From an uncultured Rubrobacteraceae bacterium (GTDB lineage: Bacteria; Actinomycetota; Rubrobacteria; Rubrobacterales; Rubrobacteraceae): a stretch of 16,187 nt of DNA. Positions 7,210 to 14,686 of the stretch are shown here, piece after piece. The notes under the pieces are model-generated. The model saw nothing but the letters and a program-made list of their open reading frames with translations, had not been told where the DNA came from and searched no databases. The stretch lies in assembly GCA_902806015.1 (NCBI GenBank), contig CADCUZ010000017.1:1-16187 (forward strand), given 5' to 3'. The translations under genes were made by a program, and so were the position numbers. Within the stretch, counting starts at the first letter, position 1. Every line of letters begins with the position of its first letter.

Positions 7210-8124
7210 TTAGCTCCCCCGGTTGCGCACGAAGCGGGCCATCTCTTCGAGGCCCGAGGTGTCGCCGTCCACGCGGGCGAGCGCGGCGAGCGCCCGCTCC
7301 TCGGAGGCGTCGGCCTGTCGCCGGGCACCCTCCAGGCCGTAGACGCCGACGAAAGTCGCCTTGCCCAACTCGGCGTCGCTGCCCGCGCTCTTGCCTAGCT
7401 CCTCGCGGGTCGCGGTCGCGTTCAGGACGTCGTCCACGATCTGGAAGCAGAGGCCAAGCTCGGCGGCGTACTCGCTCACCGCGGCCTGCTCCCCCTCGGA
7501 CGCGCCGGCTAGGATCGCACCGATTCGAACGCTGGACCGGATCAGGACCCCCGTTTTGTACTTGTGAATGAGGTGCAGGGTCTCGGGGTCCGTACCGTCC
7601 CCCCTGCCGGTCTGCTCCATGTCCAGGACCTGCCCCCCCACCATCCCGTCCACGCCCGTCGAGCCTGCGAGCTCCCGGACCACCTCGAGGACCTGCTCGC
7701 ACCCGGCCTTCTGGTGGACGGTGATGAGCGCCAAAGCCTCCCCGAAGAACGCGTCGCCCGAGAGGATCGCCATCGCCTCGCCGTACTTCTTGTGGGCCGT
7801 CGGCCTCCCCCGCCTGAAGTCGTCGTCGTCCATGGCCGGCAGGTCGTCGTGGATGAGGGAGTAGGTGTGGATGAGCTCTATGGCCGCCGCCGACGGGAGC
7901 ACGTGCGCCGGCTCGTCCCCGAAGACCCAAGCGGTCTCCATGCAAAGCGTCGGCCTGACGCGCTTTCCGCCGGCGAGCATGGAGTACCTCATCGCCTCCT
8001 CTAAACTCGCCAGGCGGGGCTCCCCGGTGAACCGCAAACCTTGCAGGTACCCCTCGAAGGCCCGACGGTGCGACTCCCAACGGAGCCCACTCTTCAACCT
8101 GCTAGCCATGAGGTACCCCGCCAT
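7210..8124 (-). CDS. ispA: Polyprenyl diphosphate synthase (farnesyl/geranylgeranyl type)
   Basis: This enzyme condenses dimethylallyl or longer allylic diphosphates with isopentenyl diphosphate to give C15 or C20 prenyl chains. The start at ATG 8124 has CGGAGGGG seven bases upstream and gives 304 residues, a typical length. The longer frame to 8241 adds sequence encoded inside nusB. Motifs: GKRVRP (53-58), first Asp-rich motif DDLPAMD (93-99) of the bacterial DDxxxxD form, preceded by YSLIH as in E. coli IspA, then GGQVLDME and KTG (190-192). The second Asp-rich region reads DDVLN (231-235), where the last residue is normally Asp. It overlaps nusB by 23 bases. Chain length cannot be decided from sequence alone, so ispA is a best-fit symbol. 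dxs, a frequent neighbour, is not present. Confidence 0.92.
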   Translation of the reverse strand: MAGYLMASRLKSGLRWESHRRAFEGYLQGLRFTGEPRLASLEEAMRYSMLAGGKRVRPTLCMETAWVFGDEPAHVLPSAAAIELIHTYSLIHDDLPAMDDDDFRRGRPTAHKKYGEAMAILSGDAFFGEALALITVHQKAGCEQVLEVVRELAGSTGVDGMVGGQVLDMEQTGRGDGTDPETLHLIHKYKTGVLIRSSVRIGAILAGASEGEQAAVSEYAAELGLCFQIVDDVLNATATREELGKSAGSDAELGKATFVGVYGLEGARRQADASEERALAALARVDGDTSGLEEMARFVRNRGS

Positions 8125-8512
8125 GGGCCAGCCCCTCCGCGCCGCGCAACACGCCCCCGACAAAGGCGGGCGCCTCGTCGCCGGAGAAGCCCTTCGCGAG
8201 CTCGATGGCTTCTCCCACGGCCACGCTCGGGGGCACGTCACTGACGTGGAGCATCTCGTAGAGGGCGAGGCGCAGGATCGAACGCTCCACCGCGCTCATG
8301 CGGTGTACAGGCCACCCTTCCGAGACCTCCGAGAGCAACCCGTCGAGGGCGTCCCTCTCCGCCTCCACGCCGCGCAGCAGCCGCACGGCGTACTCCTCGA
8401 TGTCCCCCCTGTACTTCCGCCAGCGCGCCACGGTCGCCTCGAGGGGCCTCTCCGTCACGTCGCTCTGGTACAGGGTCAGGAACGCCTGCTTGCGGGCGGT
8501 GCGCCGGCTCAA
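8102..8512 (-). CDS. nusB: Transcription antitermination protein NusB
   Basis: NusB binds boxA RNA with NusE (ribosomal protein S10) and supports rRNA transcription antitermination. The 136-residue all-helical protein opens with SRRTARKQAFLTLYQSDV, the typical NusB N-terminal pattern. It contains MSAVERSILRLALYEML near residues 72-88 and PPSVAVGEAIELAKGF in the conserved C-terminal half, followed by FVGGVLRG. The start codon is TTG at 8512, with GGAG six bases upstream. It begins 22 bases after the efp stop and overlaps the prenyl synthase gene downstream. Confidence 0.95.
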   Translation of the reverse strand: MSRRTARKQAFLTLYQSDVTERPLEATVARWRKYRGDIEEYAVRLLRGVEAERDALDGLLSEVSEGWPVHRMSAVERSILRLALYEMLHVSDVPPSVAVGEAIELAKGFSGDEAPAFVGGVLRGAEGLAHGGVPHG

Positions 8513-8534
8513 ATGTCTCTCCCCCCCACCGGCG

Positions 8535-9092
8535 CTAGACCCTCGTGAGGTAATCGTTGGAACGCGTGTCGACCCGCACCCTCTCGCCAGTGTTCACGAA
8601 GAGCGGGACTTGCACGACGAGGCCGGTCTCCAGGGTCGCAGGCTTGCTCCCGCCGGTCGCGGTGTCCCCTTTGAGCCCGGGATCGGTCTGGGTGACCTGC
8701 AGCTCCACGTGGGCGGGCGGCTCGACGCTTACGACCTCCCCGTCCGCCGAGAGAACGCTGACCATCCCTCCCTCGACGATGTAGCCTGCCGCCTCCCCCA
8801 CGACCTCGGCGGGCACGGCCACCTGATCGTAGGTGTCCGAGTCCATGAAGTGCAAAAGATCGCCGTCCTTGTAGAGGTAGGTCATCGGACGGGACTCGGT
8901 CCTCACGCTCTCCAGCTTCTCCCCCGCCCTGAAGGTCTTCTCGACCTGGGCGCCGGTGTCTATGTTGCGCAGGCGCGTCCTGACGAACGCCCCGCCCTTG
9001 CCGGGCTTGACGTGCTGGAAAAACAGGATCGTAAAGCGCCTGCCGTCCACGCGAATGGCGGCGCCGTTCCTGAACTGGTTGGTGGATATCAT
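8535..9092 (-). CDS. efp: Translation elongation factor P
   Basis: EF-P enters the ribosomal E site and relieves stalling at consecutive prolines. The start at ATG 9092 ([10 protein letters not shown]) gives 185 residues, the normal size, with a G-rich Shine-Dalgarno-like stretch upstream. An extension to 9167 would add 25 unrelated residues and is unlikely. The KOW-like N-terminal domain carries the tip loop KPGKGGAF with Lys32 at the position modified in many bacteria. The two OB domains follow, with [20 protein letters not shown] and the C-terminal [23 protein letters not shown] ending (here [12 protein letters not shown]). No EpmA/EpmB or other modification gene is in the window, so the state of Lys32 is unknown. 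The gene follows aroQ after a 122-base gap that may hold a promoter. Confidence 0.97.
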   Translation of the reverse strand: MISTNQFRNGAAIRVDGRRFTILFFQHVKPGKGGAFVRTRLRNIDTGAQVEKTFRAGEKLESVRTESRPMTYLYKDGDLLHFMDSDTYDQVAVPAEVVGEAAGYIVEGGMVSVLSADGEVVSVEPPAHVELQVTQTDPGLKGDTATGGSKPATLETGLVVQVPLFVNTGERVRVDTRSNDYLTRV

Positions 9093-9214
9093 CCCCGAAG
9101 TCCCCCTTCGAGACGCCTCGTGTCGGTGGTGGAGCATCGCGCCGTAAACGCCCCGCGAGCCGGGCACTTGCGCCGCAATAGCGCCGCGATATTATCGCAC
9201 AGATCCGGCCCGGG
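9093..9214 (-). promoter_or_regulatory. efp upstream region with tandem 11-bp repeat and palindrome
   Basis: This 122-base gap between aroQ and efp holds two adjacent 11-mers that differ at one base, GCGCCGCAATA (9170-9180) and GCGCCGCGATA (9181-9191). The palindrome GCGAT-ATT-ATCGC (9186-9198) overlaps the second. On the minus strand the palindrome contains GATAAT, a plausible -10 element, which would give efp a leader of about 90 bases. No convincing -35 is present. The structures are seen; promoter or operator function is a guess. Confidence 0.35.
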
Positions 9215-9655
9215 CTATCCCCCGCCAGACCGGCCGAGCACGTACCCCACGGCCGCCAAGTATCCCCGCGCCCCCATCCCCGCGACCACCGCGTCCACCG
9301 CCGGCGAGACCACCGACCGCCGCCGCCACCCCTCCCTGGCGTGGACGTTCGACAGGTGTACTTCAACTTTCGGTACATCCGCGGCCTCCAGGGCATCGTG
9401 CAGCGCGTAGGAGTAGTGCGTCCAAGCCCCGGGGTTTACGACGAGACCCTCAGAACCCGCTGCGTCCCGCACCCAGCCGACCATTTCCCCTTCGGAGTCG
9501 GTCTGCCTGAACTCGAGGTGCACCCCGGGGAAGGCCCCGCGCAGCATACTCTCTATGTCGTGCAGGGTGAGGGTGCCGTAGACCTCGGGGCGTCGGGTCC
9601 CGAGGGTGCCGAGGTTGACGCCGTTGAGGACGTGGACCCTAGCCAACGACGGCAC
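9215..9655 (-). CDS. aroQ: 3-dehydroquinate dehydratase, type II
   Basis: This enzyme dehydrates 3-dehydroquinate to 3-dehydroshikimate, the third shikimate step. The 146-residue length is that of type II dodecameric dehydroquinases. Expected residues are present: Asn14 in LNGVNL, Arg21 and the catalytic Tyr26 in TRRPEVYG, Glu55 in QTDSEGE, Asn74 and the catalytic His80 in VNPGAWTH, and His100 plus His105 in EVHLSNVHARE. Some positions depart from common consensus, for example GVN for GPN and QTDSEGE for QSNHEGE. The start codon is GTG at 9655, inside the end of aroB (17-base overlap), with no good Shine-Dalgarno sequence, so coupled translation is likely; a TTG at 9646 is an alternative. Confidence 0.95.
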   Translation of the reverse strand: MPSLARVHVLNGVNLGTLGTRRPEVYGTLTLHDIESMLRGAFPGVHLEFRQTDSEGEMVGWVRDAAGSEGLVVNPGAWTHYSYALHDALEAADVPKVEVHLSNVHAREGWRRRSVVSPAVDAVVAGMGARGYLAAVGYVLGRSGGG

Positions 9656-10724
9656 CTATCGCGCGGCGGGCCTCGTCGTCGCCGACGGCGACGCCGTAGA
9701 CCGGGTGGCCGACCTCCCTGAGGAGCACGAAGCGGTGGTCGGTCGGTCGGTCGGCGGCCGAACGCTTCTTGTCGCGGGACATCGCCGCGAGCGCGGCTTC
9801 GACGTCCACCCCTGGGGAGCGCAGCGGGAGGCCGGCGGAGCGGAGGAGATCCTCGTGGAGGCCGGTCAGGTCCGTGGCGAAGCGCGAGCGCGAGAGGCCG
9901 GCGGCGGCGACCATGCCGGCGGAGATGGCAGCGCCGTGCGGGAGGGCGAAGTCGGCGGCGGCTTCGAGGGCGTGTCCGATGGTGTGGCCGTAGTTGAGGA
10001 CGGCGCGGCGTCCGCCCTCCCTCTCGTCCTCTCCTACAACGGCGGCCTTGAAGCGGACGGAGTGCGAGATCAGGGCGCGCAGGGCCTTTGTCTCGCCCGC
10101 GCGGGCCGCGGGGACGAGCGCCAGATCGTCGAAAAACCCTCCCCCTGAGAGGAGCCCCATCTTCACTACCTCGGCGAGCCCGTTGGAGATTTCGGGGTCA
10201 GGCAGGGTCCCGAGCCGGCGCGTGTCGGCCACGACGGCGCGCGGCCGGACGAAGGCACCGACGAGATTCTTTCCCTCGGGGAGGTCCAGGCCGGTCTTGC
10301 CGCCGACGGCGCTGTCCACCATCGAAAGCAGGGAGGTCGGCAGCATTACGAGGTCCACGCCGCGCATAAAGGTCGCGGCGACGAAACCGCCTAGGTCCCC
10401 GACGACGCCGCCGCCGAGGGCGAAGACGGTTCCGTCGCGCGTCAGGCCGAGCCGCGCGAGCCGCCCCACGGCGTCCGCGTAGGTTTCGATCCTCTTGGAC
10501 GCCTCCCCGGCGGGGATCTCCACCACGCCCAGGACCCGCCAGCCCGCGCCTTCGAGGGAACGCAGCAAGGCGTCTGTGTGGAGCGGCCCGACGTTCGAAT
10601 CCGTAAGGACGACGCACGCGCCGGGATGCAGGGTTCCGGAGACGGCCGCGGCGGGGTCGAGGTCCTCGCCCAGGATGACCGGGTACGGCGGCGAGAGCGG
10701 AACCTTTACCGTCTCGACAGCCAT
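9639..10724 (-). CDS. aroB: 3-dehydroquinate synthase
   Basis: AroB converts DAHP to 3-dehydroquinate with NAD and a divalent metal, the second shikimate step. The 361-residue protein shows the NAD-binding stretch ALGGGVVGDLGGFVA (about 102-116) and LPTSLLSMVDSAVGGKTG (about 128-145). The metal ligands are Glu185 in LAEVVK, His247 in NYGHTIGHALE and His263 in LPHG. The ATG at 10724 lies within the aroK end (19-base overlap) and has a GAGGTGGAG Shine-Dalgarno region immediately upstream. It forms a run with aroC, aroK and aroQ that would be expressed together. Confidence 0.97.
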   Translation of the reverse strand: MAVETVKVPLSPPYPVILGEDLDPAAAVSGTLHPGACVVLTDSNVGPLHTDALLRSLEGAGWRVLGVVEIPAGEASKRIETYADAVGRLARLGLTRDGTVFALGGGVVGDLGGFVAATFMRGVDLVMLPTSLLSMVDSAVGGKTGLDLPEGKNLVGAFVRPRAVVADTRRLGTLPDPEISNGLAEVVKMGLLSGGGFFDDLALVPAARAGETKALRALISHSVRFKAAVVGEDEREGGRRAVLNYGHTIGHALEAAADFALPHGAAISAGMVAAAGLSRSRFATDLTGLHEDLLRSAGLPLRSPGVDVEAALAAMSRDKKRSAADRPTDHRFVLLREVGHPVYGVAVGDDEARRAIGAVVG

Positions 10725-11209
10725 CGCTCCACCTCTTCAACGACGGCGGTGGGGCCGCGGCCGTCCGCGTCGACCTCCAAGTCGGCCACCTCCCGGTAGA
10801 GGGGCAGGCGTTCGGCGTTGCGCCGGGCGAAGTCCCCGCGGGAGTCGCCTCTCAGGGGTCGGTTGGGGCCGCGGGTCCTAGCGTAGAGAACGCCGACGTC
10901 CTCCCGAAGAAAGACCGTGGGGGTGTGGCGCAGTGCGGCGCGGTTCTCCGGGCGCAAGACGGCGCCGCCGCCGCAGGAGATTACGCGCCCGCCTTCTTCG
11001 GCGAGGGCCTCGAGGAGGGCGGCGTGTTCGAGGTCCCTGAAACGGTGCTCCCCGCGGTCGGCGAAGATCTCGGGTATGGTGCGGCCGGCCCGGTGCGAGA
11101 TCTCGGTGTCCAGGTCCACGAACTCGCGCCCCGTGCGGCGGGCGAGCAGGCGTCCGACCGTGGTCTTGCCGCTGCCCATATAACCGACGATCGCCACGTG
11201 CTCGGGCAA
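10706..11209 (-). CDS. aroK: Shikimate kinase
   Basis: AroK phosphorylates shikimate to shikimate 3-phosphate using ATP. The 167-residue P-loop kinase has Walker A GYMGSGKTT at residues 9-17, substrate residues in DLDTEI (32-37) and Arg58 in FRDLE, GGGAVL at 80-85, and the lid segment RTRGPNRPLRGD near 111-122 with Arg117. The start appears to be TTG at 11209, three bases after the aroC stop; GTG at 11197 is possible but would trim residues just before the nucleotide-binding strand. No strong Shine-Dalgarno sequence is seen, consistent with coupling to aroC. aroK directly before aroB is a conserved bacterial order. Confidence 0.96.
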   Translation of the reverse strand: MPEHVAIVGYMGSGKTTVGRLLARRTGREFVDLDTEISHRAGRTIPEIFADRGEHRFRDLEHAALLEALAEEGGRVISCGGGAVLRPENRAALRHTPTVFLREDVGVLYARTRGPNRPLRGDSRGDFARRNAERLPLYREVADLEVDADGRGPTAVVEEVERWLSRR

Positions 11210-11212
11210 GCC

Positions 11213-12379
11213 TTAGCGGACCGCCACGCCCGCCTCGGCGAGGCGGCGGGTGTAGGCATCGTGGGCGGCGCGGATGTCGGTCATGTTGTCGGCGCCGAAC
11301 TTCTCCAGGAGAGCCTCGGCCAGCACGATCGCCACCATCGACTCACCGATAACGGCCGCCGCCGGCACCGCGCAGGAGTCCGCCCGTTCCTTGAAGGCCT
11401 TCGTCTCCTCGCCCGTGGAGATATCCACGGTCCTGAGCTGCTTGGCAATAGTTGAGATCGGCTTCATGGCGGCGGAGACCACGACGGGCTCGCCGTTGGT
11501 CATGCCGCCCTCGATGCCGCCGAGGCGGTTGCTCGCCCTGGCGAGGTGGCCGTTCTCCGCGAGGATCTCGTCCTGCACCTCGCTGGACCGGCGCGCGGCG
11601 AGGCCGAAGCCCATCCCGAACTCCACCCCCTTCATGGCGTTTATGGACATGATGGCCGCGGCTAGACGGGCGTCCAACTTGTCGCGCCAGTCCACGTAGG
11701 AGCCGAGCCCCGGGGGGCACCCGTGGGCTACGACGACGAACTCGCCGCCTAAGGCGTCGCGGGCGTAGCGGGCGGCGTCGATTTCCGCTTTCATCTTCTC
11801 GGAGACCCCCGGGTCCGGGCAACGCACCTCCGAGCCGTCGGCCCCGGCGGCGTCGAGGGCGGCCTCTTCCTTGGGGTAGTGGACGGTCCCTATGCGGTAG
11901 ACGGCGCTGTGAATCCCGACGCCGAACTCCGAGAGAAGCTTCTTCGCCACGCCGCCGGCGGCGACCCGGACGGTAGTCTCCCGGGCGCTCGAGCGCTCCA
12001 GCACGTTGCGCAGGTCGTCGAAGGCGTATTTCTGCATCCCGGCGAGGTCGGCGTGCCCAGGCCTCGGGAGCGTGATGGGGTCGGGCGGGTCCTCGACCGG
12101 CGCCGGGGACATGCGCTGCTCCCAGTTTGCGTAGTCCCTGTTGCGCACGAGCATCGCCACGGGCGAACCCAAGGTGCGGCCGTGGCGCACCCCGCCGAGG
12201 AACTCGACCTCGTCCTTCTCTATTTTCTGCCGTCCGCCCCTACCGTAGCCCTGCTGCCGGCGCGCGAGGTCGCGGTTCACGTCCTCAGCCAACAGCCCGA
12301 GACCGGCCGGGACCCCGTGCACCAGGGCGACCTCCGCCGGACCGTGCGACTCACCCGCGGTCGAAAAACCGAACCTCAC
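11213..12379 (-). CDS. aroC: Chorismate synthase
   Basis: AroC removes phosphate from EPSP to make chorismate, the end of the shikimate pathway, using reduced FMN without net redox change. The 388-residue protein has the family signatures GESHG (9-13), RRQQGYGRGGR (about 40-50), the segment RSSARETTVRVAAGG, CPPGLGSYVDW, MSINAMKGVEFGMGF and SNRLGGIEGGMTNGEP. The start is GTG at 12379, with GGGGG five bases upstream. It is the first of four shikimate genes in a row and lies 72 bases after the pilus-linked gene, in the only sizeable gap before efp. Confidence 0.97.
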   Translation of the reverse strand: MRFGFSTAGESHGPAEVALVHGVPAGLGLLAEDVNRDLARRQQGYGRGGRQKIEKDEVEFLGGVRHGRTLGSPVAMLVRNRDYANWEQRMSPAPVEDPPDPITLPRPGHADLAGMQKYAFDDLRNVLERSSARETTVRVAAGGVAKKLLSEFGVGIHSAVYRIGTVHYPKEEAALDAAGADGSEVRCPDPGVSEKMKAEIDAARYARDALGGEFVVVAHGCPPGLGSYVDWRDKLDARLAAAIMSINAMKGVEFGMGFGLAARRSSEVQDEILAENGHLARASNRLGGIEGGMTNGEPVVVSAAMKPISTIAKQLRTVDISTGEETKAFKERADSCAVPAAAVIGESMVAIVLAEALLEKFGADNMTDIRAAHDAYTRRLAEAGVAVR

Positions 12380-12451
12380 TTATGCCCCCGAACTAGAAAC
12401 CGTGCCCTGCTATGTCCCCGCTAATATAAACCACCCCGCCGGGGTCTTCCG
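12380..12451 (-). promoter_or_regulatory. Gap before aroC: weak hairpin and candidate -10
   Basis: The 72-base gap between the pilus cluster and aroC is AT-richer than its neighbours. Reading the minus strand, a short hairpin ACCCCG-G-CGGGGT (12445-12433) is followed by GGTTTATATTAG. TATATT (12428-12423) is a plausible -10 element, giving aroC a leader of about 36 bases. The hairpin could weakly end pilus transcription. No clear -35 is present, so both readings are tentative. Confidence 0.3.
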
Positions 12452-13285
12452 CTAGCGGAGGTAGGTCCTACCCCCGCTGTCGAAGAGCTCGTCGACCGAG
12501 CCATCCGCGCCCCCGGTCCCTCCACCGCCGCCACCCGGTCTACCCCCACCTTTGTCCCCTACCCCGTTTCCTCCGCCGCCGGCCCCCGTTTCGGTCCCGG
12601 CGCCCCCGGTACCCTCGGCGCCCCCCCCGGCGTTGCCCCTCTGGCCGTCAGGGATGCCGTCGCCGTCGGAGTCGTCAGCGCCGTCCTCCGTTCCGTCGTC
12701 GTCGGTGTCAGGGTCGCGTAGGTCCTGGCCGAGCCTTTCCTCCTGCCGGTTTATCAGGCCGTCGCCGTCCGAGTCCGCCCTTGAGCGCTGCCCAGCGCCG
12801 GCGCCGGCCATGTTTTTGCCCCCGCCGCCAGCAGTAGCACCGGTCCCGCCAGCAACGGTCCCGCCACCGGCATCGTTGCCGTCCGGGGCTGTGGTCGTCC
12901 CGTCCGATGGGTTCGCCTGGGAGATATCCCCTGAGGGCGTATCTCCAGAGAGCGTATCCTCTGAGGGCGCTGCGGCCGGGGCGAGGAGCTGGCGGAAGGG
13001 GTCCTTGTTACGGTAGGCGGCGTAGGAGTCGGCGTCGCGGGCCTCGGCCGCCGGGGCCACGGGGGTGCTCCCGGAGGGCTCCCTGGACCGCACGAGGTCG
13101 GCCTCGTTGGCGGTGCCGTCATCTCCGGACTCGTCCACGAAGGTGCCGGCGACCACCCAAGCGAAGAGCAAGAGGGCGAGCAGCGCCACCACCGGCGGCA
13201 GCACCTTGTTCCCCCGCACGAAGGTGCCGAAGAAGGCGCCCCAGGGCCCGGCGATCCGCCTCGCGACGTTGCTCAGGCTATTCAC
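12452..13285 (-). CDS. Membrane-anchored protein with TSP3-like calcium-binding repeats in the pilP position
   Basis: This encodes 277 residues from GTG at 13285, which overlaps the pilO stop by eight bases and has GAGG nine bases upstream. A short basic N-terminus precedes one membrane span (about 29-50), so the rest should lie outside the cell. YRNKDPFRQLL (91-101) recalls the basic-Asn/Asp-Pro-Phe motif after the membrane segment of PilP- and GspC-like proteins. Three tandem five-residue units follow (107-121). Residues 171-215 are a thrombospondin-type-3-like Asp-rich tract: DSDGDGLINRQEERLG, DPDTDDDGTEDGADD and DSDGDGIPDG. Each DxDxDG-type loop is expected to bind calcium. A Gly-rich stretch (about 218-263) and VDELFDSGGRTYLR end it. 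Its place straight after pilMNO suggests a pilus role, perhaps calcium-dependent; that is inference. I do not know a named family. Confidence 0.85.
   Translation of the reverse strand: MNSLSNVARRIAGPWGAFFGTFVRGNKVLPPVVALLALLLFAWVVAGTFVDESGDDGTANEADLVRSREPSGSTPVAPAAEARDADSYAAYRNKDPFRQLLAPAAAPSEDTLSGDTPSGDISQANPSDGTTTAPDGNDAGGGTVAGGTGATAGGGGKNMAGAGAGQRSRADSDGDGLINRQEERLGQDLRDPDTDDDGTEDGADDSDGDGIPDGQRGNAGGGAEGTGGAGTETGAGGGGNGVGDKGGGRPGGGGGGTGGADGSVDELFDSGGRTYLR
12923..12967 (-). repeat. Three tandem 15-bp units inside the calcium-repeat protein gene
   Basis: Three adjacent 15-base units (plus-strand type CGTATCCTCTGAGGG) encode PSEDT, LSGDT and PSGDI, residues 107-121 of the protein. They are near-identical at DNA level, so copy number may vary between strains by slippage. 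They lie in the linker between the membrane-proximal motif and the calcium-binding tract. Confidence 0.6.
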
Positions 13286-13937
13286 CCTCGGTCGCCTCGT
13301 GCACTCTGGGCGAGGTGCCCGTCGTCGTCTCCGGTGGTTCGGGCGCCACGGGAGCGGTCCCGTCGGGGCCCCTGGTGGGTTGGTAGTAGACCTCGGCCTC
13401 TATCCCGACGAGAAGGTTCTGTTCTATCTCGGGCGCCGCCGTGGTGCCCTCCTCGGAGACCTCGTAGTTCACTCCGTTTATGGTCACCAGCCGGGCAAGA
13501 TCGTCCGCCCGCCTCAGGAAGTCCTGCAATTCCTCGTAGGTGCCTTCGAAGGACATTGTAACTGGCTGAACCGTAAAGTCGCCACCGCCCTCGGGCGGTC
13601 TGGGCTCGCCGCGCACGACCTCCGTCTGGGACACCTCGGCGGCGCGCGCTATCTCCTCTACCTGCACGACGAGCGTCTCAAGCTCCGGCTGGGCCGGGAT
13701 GCGCTTGTTGAGCTCAAGCAGCTGTCGCTGGAGCTCGGGGGAATTGCGGCGCACATCCTCCAACTGCGCCACCTCCTCCTGCAGCTCCTGGAGCCTCGCC
13801 TCCCGCTTTTCGCGCGCGTCGGCCTGCTGGCCGAGGCTCTCCAGCAGGGGTCCGAGCAGCAGCACGTAAAAGCCGGCGGCCAGGGCCAGGAGGCCGACGA
13901 CGCCCAGCACGAGCAGGTTACGTTCGGGGCGGCCCAT
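13278..13937 (-). CDS. pilO: Type IV pilus inner-membrane platform protein PilO
   Basis: PilO pairs with PilN to form the membrane platform that links the cytoplasmic pilus motor to the fibre. The 219-residue protein has a short cytoplasmic head, one membrane span (about 8-30), a Glu/Gln/Leu-rich coiled coil (about 33-80), and a ferredoxin-like domain. That domain includes VTMSFEGTYEELQDFLRRAD (about 127-146), the usual PilO strand-helix segment, then LVTINGVNYEV. The C-terminal tail is Pro/Thr-rich. The ATG at 13937 overlaps the pilN stop by one base (TGATG). Confidence 0.92.
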   Translation of the reverse strand: MGRPERNLLVLGVVGLLALAAGFYVLLLGPLLESLGQQADAREKREARLQELQEEVAQLEDVRRNSPELQRQLLELNKRIPAQPELETLVVQVEEIARAAEVSQTEVVRGEPRPPEGGGDFTVQPVTMSFEGTYEELQDFLRRADDLARLVTINGVNYEVSEEGTTAAPEIEQNLLVGIEAEVYYQPTRGPDGTAPVAPEPPETTTGTSPRVHEATEGE

Positions 13938-14686
13938 CAGGGCGCCGCGCCCACGTACCGGTCGGCCGACCCTGCCGAGCTCACGACCTCGTCCGTGCCG
14001 GGGGCTTCCGCCGAGGTCCCCGCCGCGCCGGCGACCTCGGCGGGGTCGCCGCCCTCTATGCGGACCTCGGTGCCCCGCTCGCCGGAGACCGTCACCAATT
14101 CGGAGGCCACCTCGAACTCTATGGCGGGCTCCACGAAGGTCTCCCGGTCTAGCTCGGCGGAGTTGAGCTGCGCGTTGGAGAGGTGCTCCAGATTGTTCAT
14201 CCTGACTACGAAGTCGGCGACGTTCTGGTATTCCGGCAGGGCAACCCCGGTGAAGGTCACGGCGCCCGGCGGGTCCAGGGATTCCTCGGCCGGGGCCTCG
14301 ACGTCCACCGGCGCCGCCTCGCCGGTGAGGGTCTGCAGGGCTGTCGTCTCGGGCACGACGAAGGCCAGGCCTCGCAGGAAGTCGTCCCAGGGGAAGCGGG
14401 TACGGAAGATGCCGTCGGCCACGGGCTTCTTCTCGTCCAAGCGCTCGCGCAGGTCCCGGTACGGCGAGAGCTCCTCCAGGCGAACGTTTTGCTGCGAGAT
14501 CTCGCCGTCAAGCTCCGCGACCTCGCTCTCGAGGGCGTTGATCCGGAGCAGAAAGACGAGGTAGGCGCCGACGAAGAGCATAAGTAGGGCGGCCCCGGCG
14601 ACGAGCAGCAAGGCCGCCGGACTCCCGGAAAGCCGGTGCGCGTGACCACGGCGGTCTTCCGGTGGGAGGAGGTTGATGCGTCTCAC
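13937..14686 (-). CDS. pilN: Type IV pilus assembly protein PilN
   Basis: PilN is a single-span membrane protein that binds PilM through its N-terminus. Residues 2-8 are RRINLLP, the diagnostic PilN motif for PilM docking. A membrane span (about 24-48) is followed by a coiled-coil segment (about 50-85) and a compact domain containing VTFTGVALPEYQNVADFVVR and MNNLEHLSNAQLNS. The last 40 residues or so are Ala/Gly/Ser-rich and probably disordered, which makes the 249-residue protein somewhat longer than usual. The GTG at 14686 overlaps the pilM stop by four bases (GTGA), implying coupled translation. Confidence 0.92.
   Translation of the reverse strand: MRRINLLPPEDRRGHAHRLSGSPAALLLVAGAALLMLFVGAYLVFLLRINALESEVAELDGEISQQNVRLEELSPYRDLRERLDEKKPVADGIFRTRFPWDDFLRGLAFVVPETTALQTLTGEAAPVDVEAPAEESLDPPGAVTFTGVALPEYQNVADFVVRMNNLEHLSNAQLNSAELDRETFVEPAIEFEVASELVTVSGERGTEVRIEGGDPAEVAGAAGTSAEAPGTDEVVSSAGSADRYVGAAP

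Noticed and set aside
5899..7398. Long plus-strand frame across nadK and tlyA
   Set aside because: No start signal or domain; the minus-strand genes here have unmistakable catalytic motifs.
9093..9167. 25-residue N-terminal extension of EF-P
   Set aside because: The EF-P family starts at [10 protein letters not shown]; the extra residues are unrelated and cover the likely promoter region.
13065..14564. 499-residue plus-strand frame across pilO and pilN
   Set aside because: Antisense to clear pilus genes with overlapping stops and starts; product is Ser/Arg-rich in its second half without recognisable domains.
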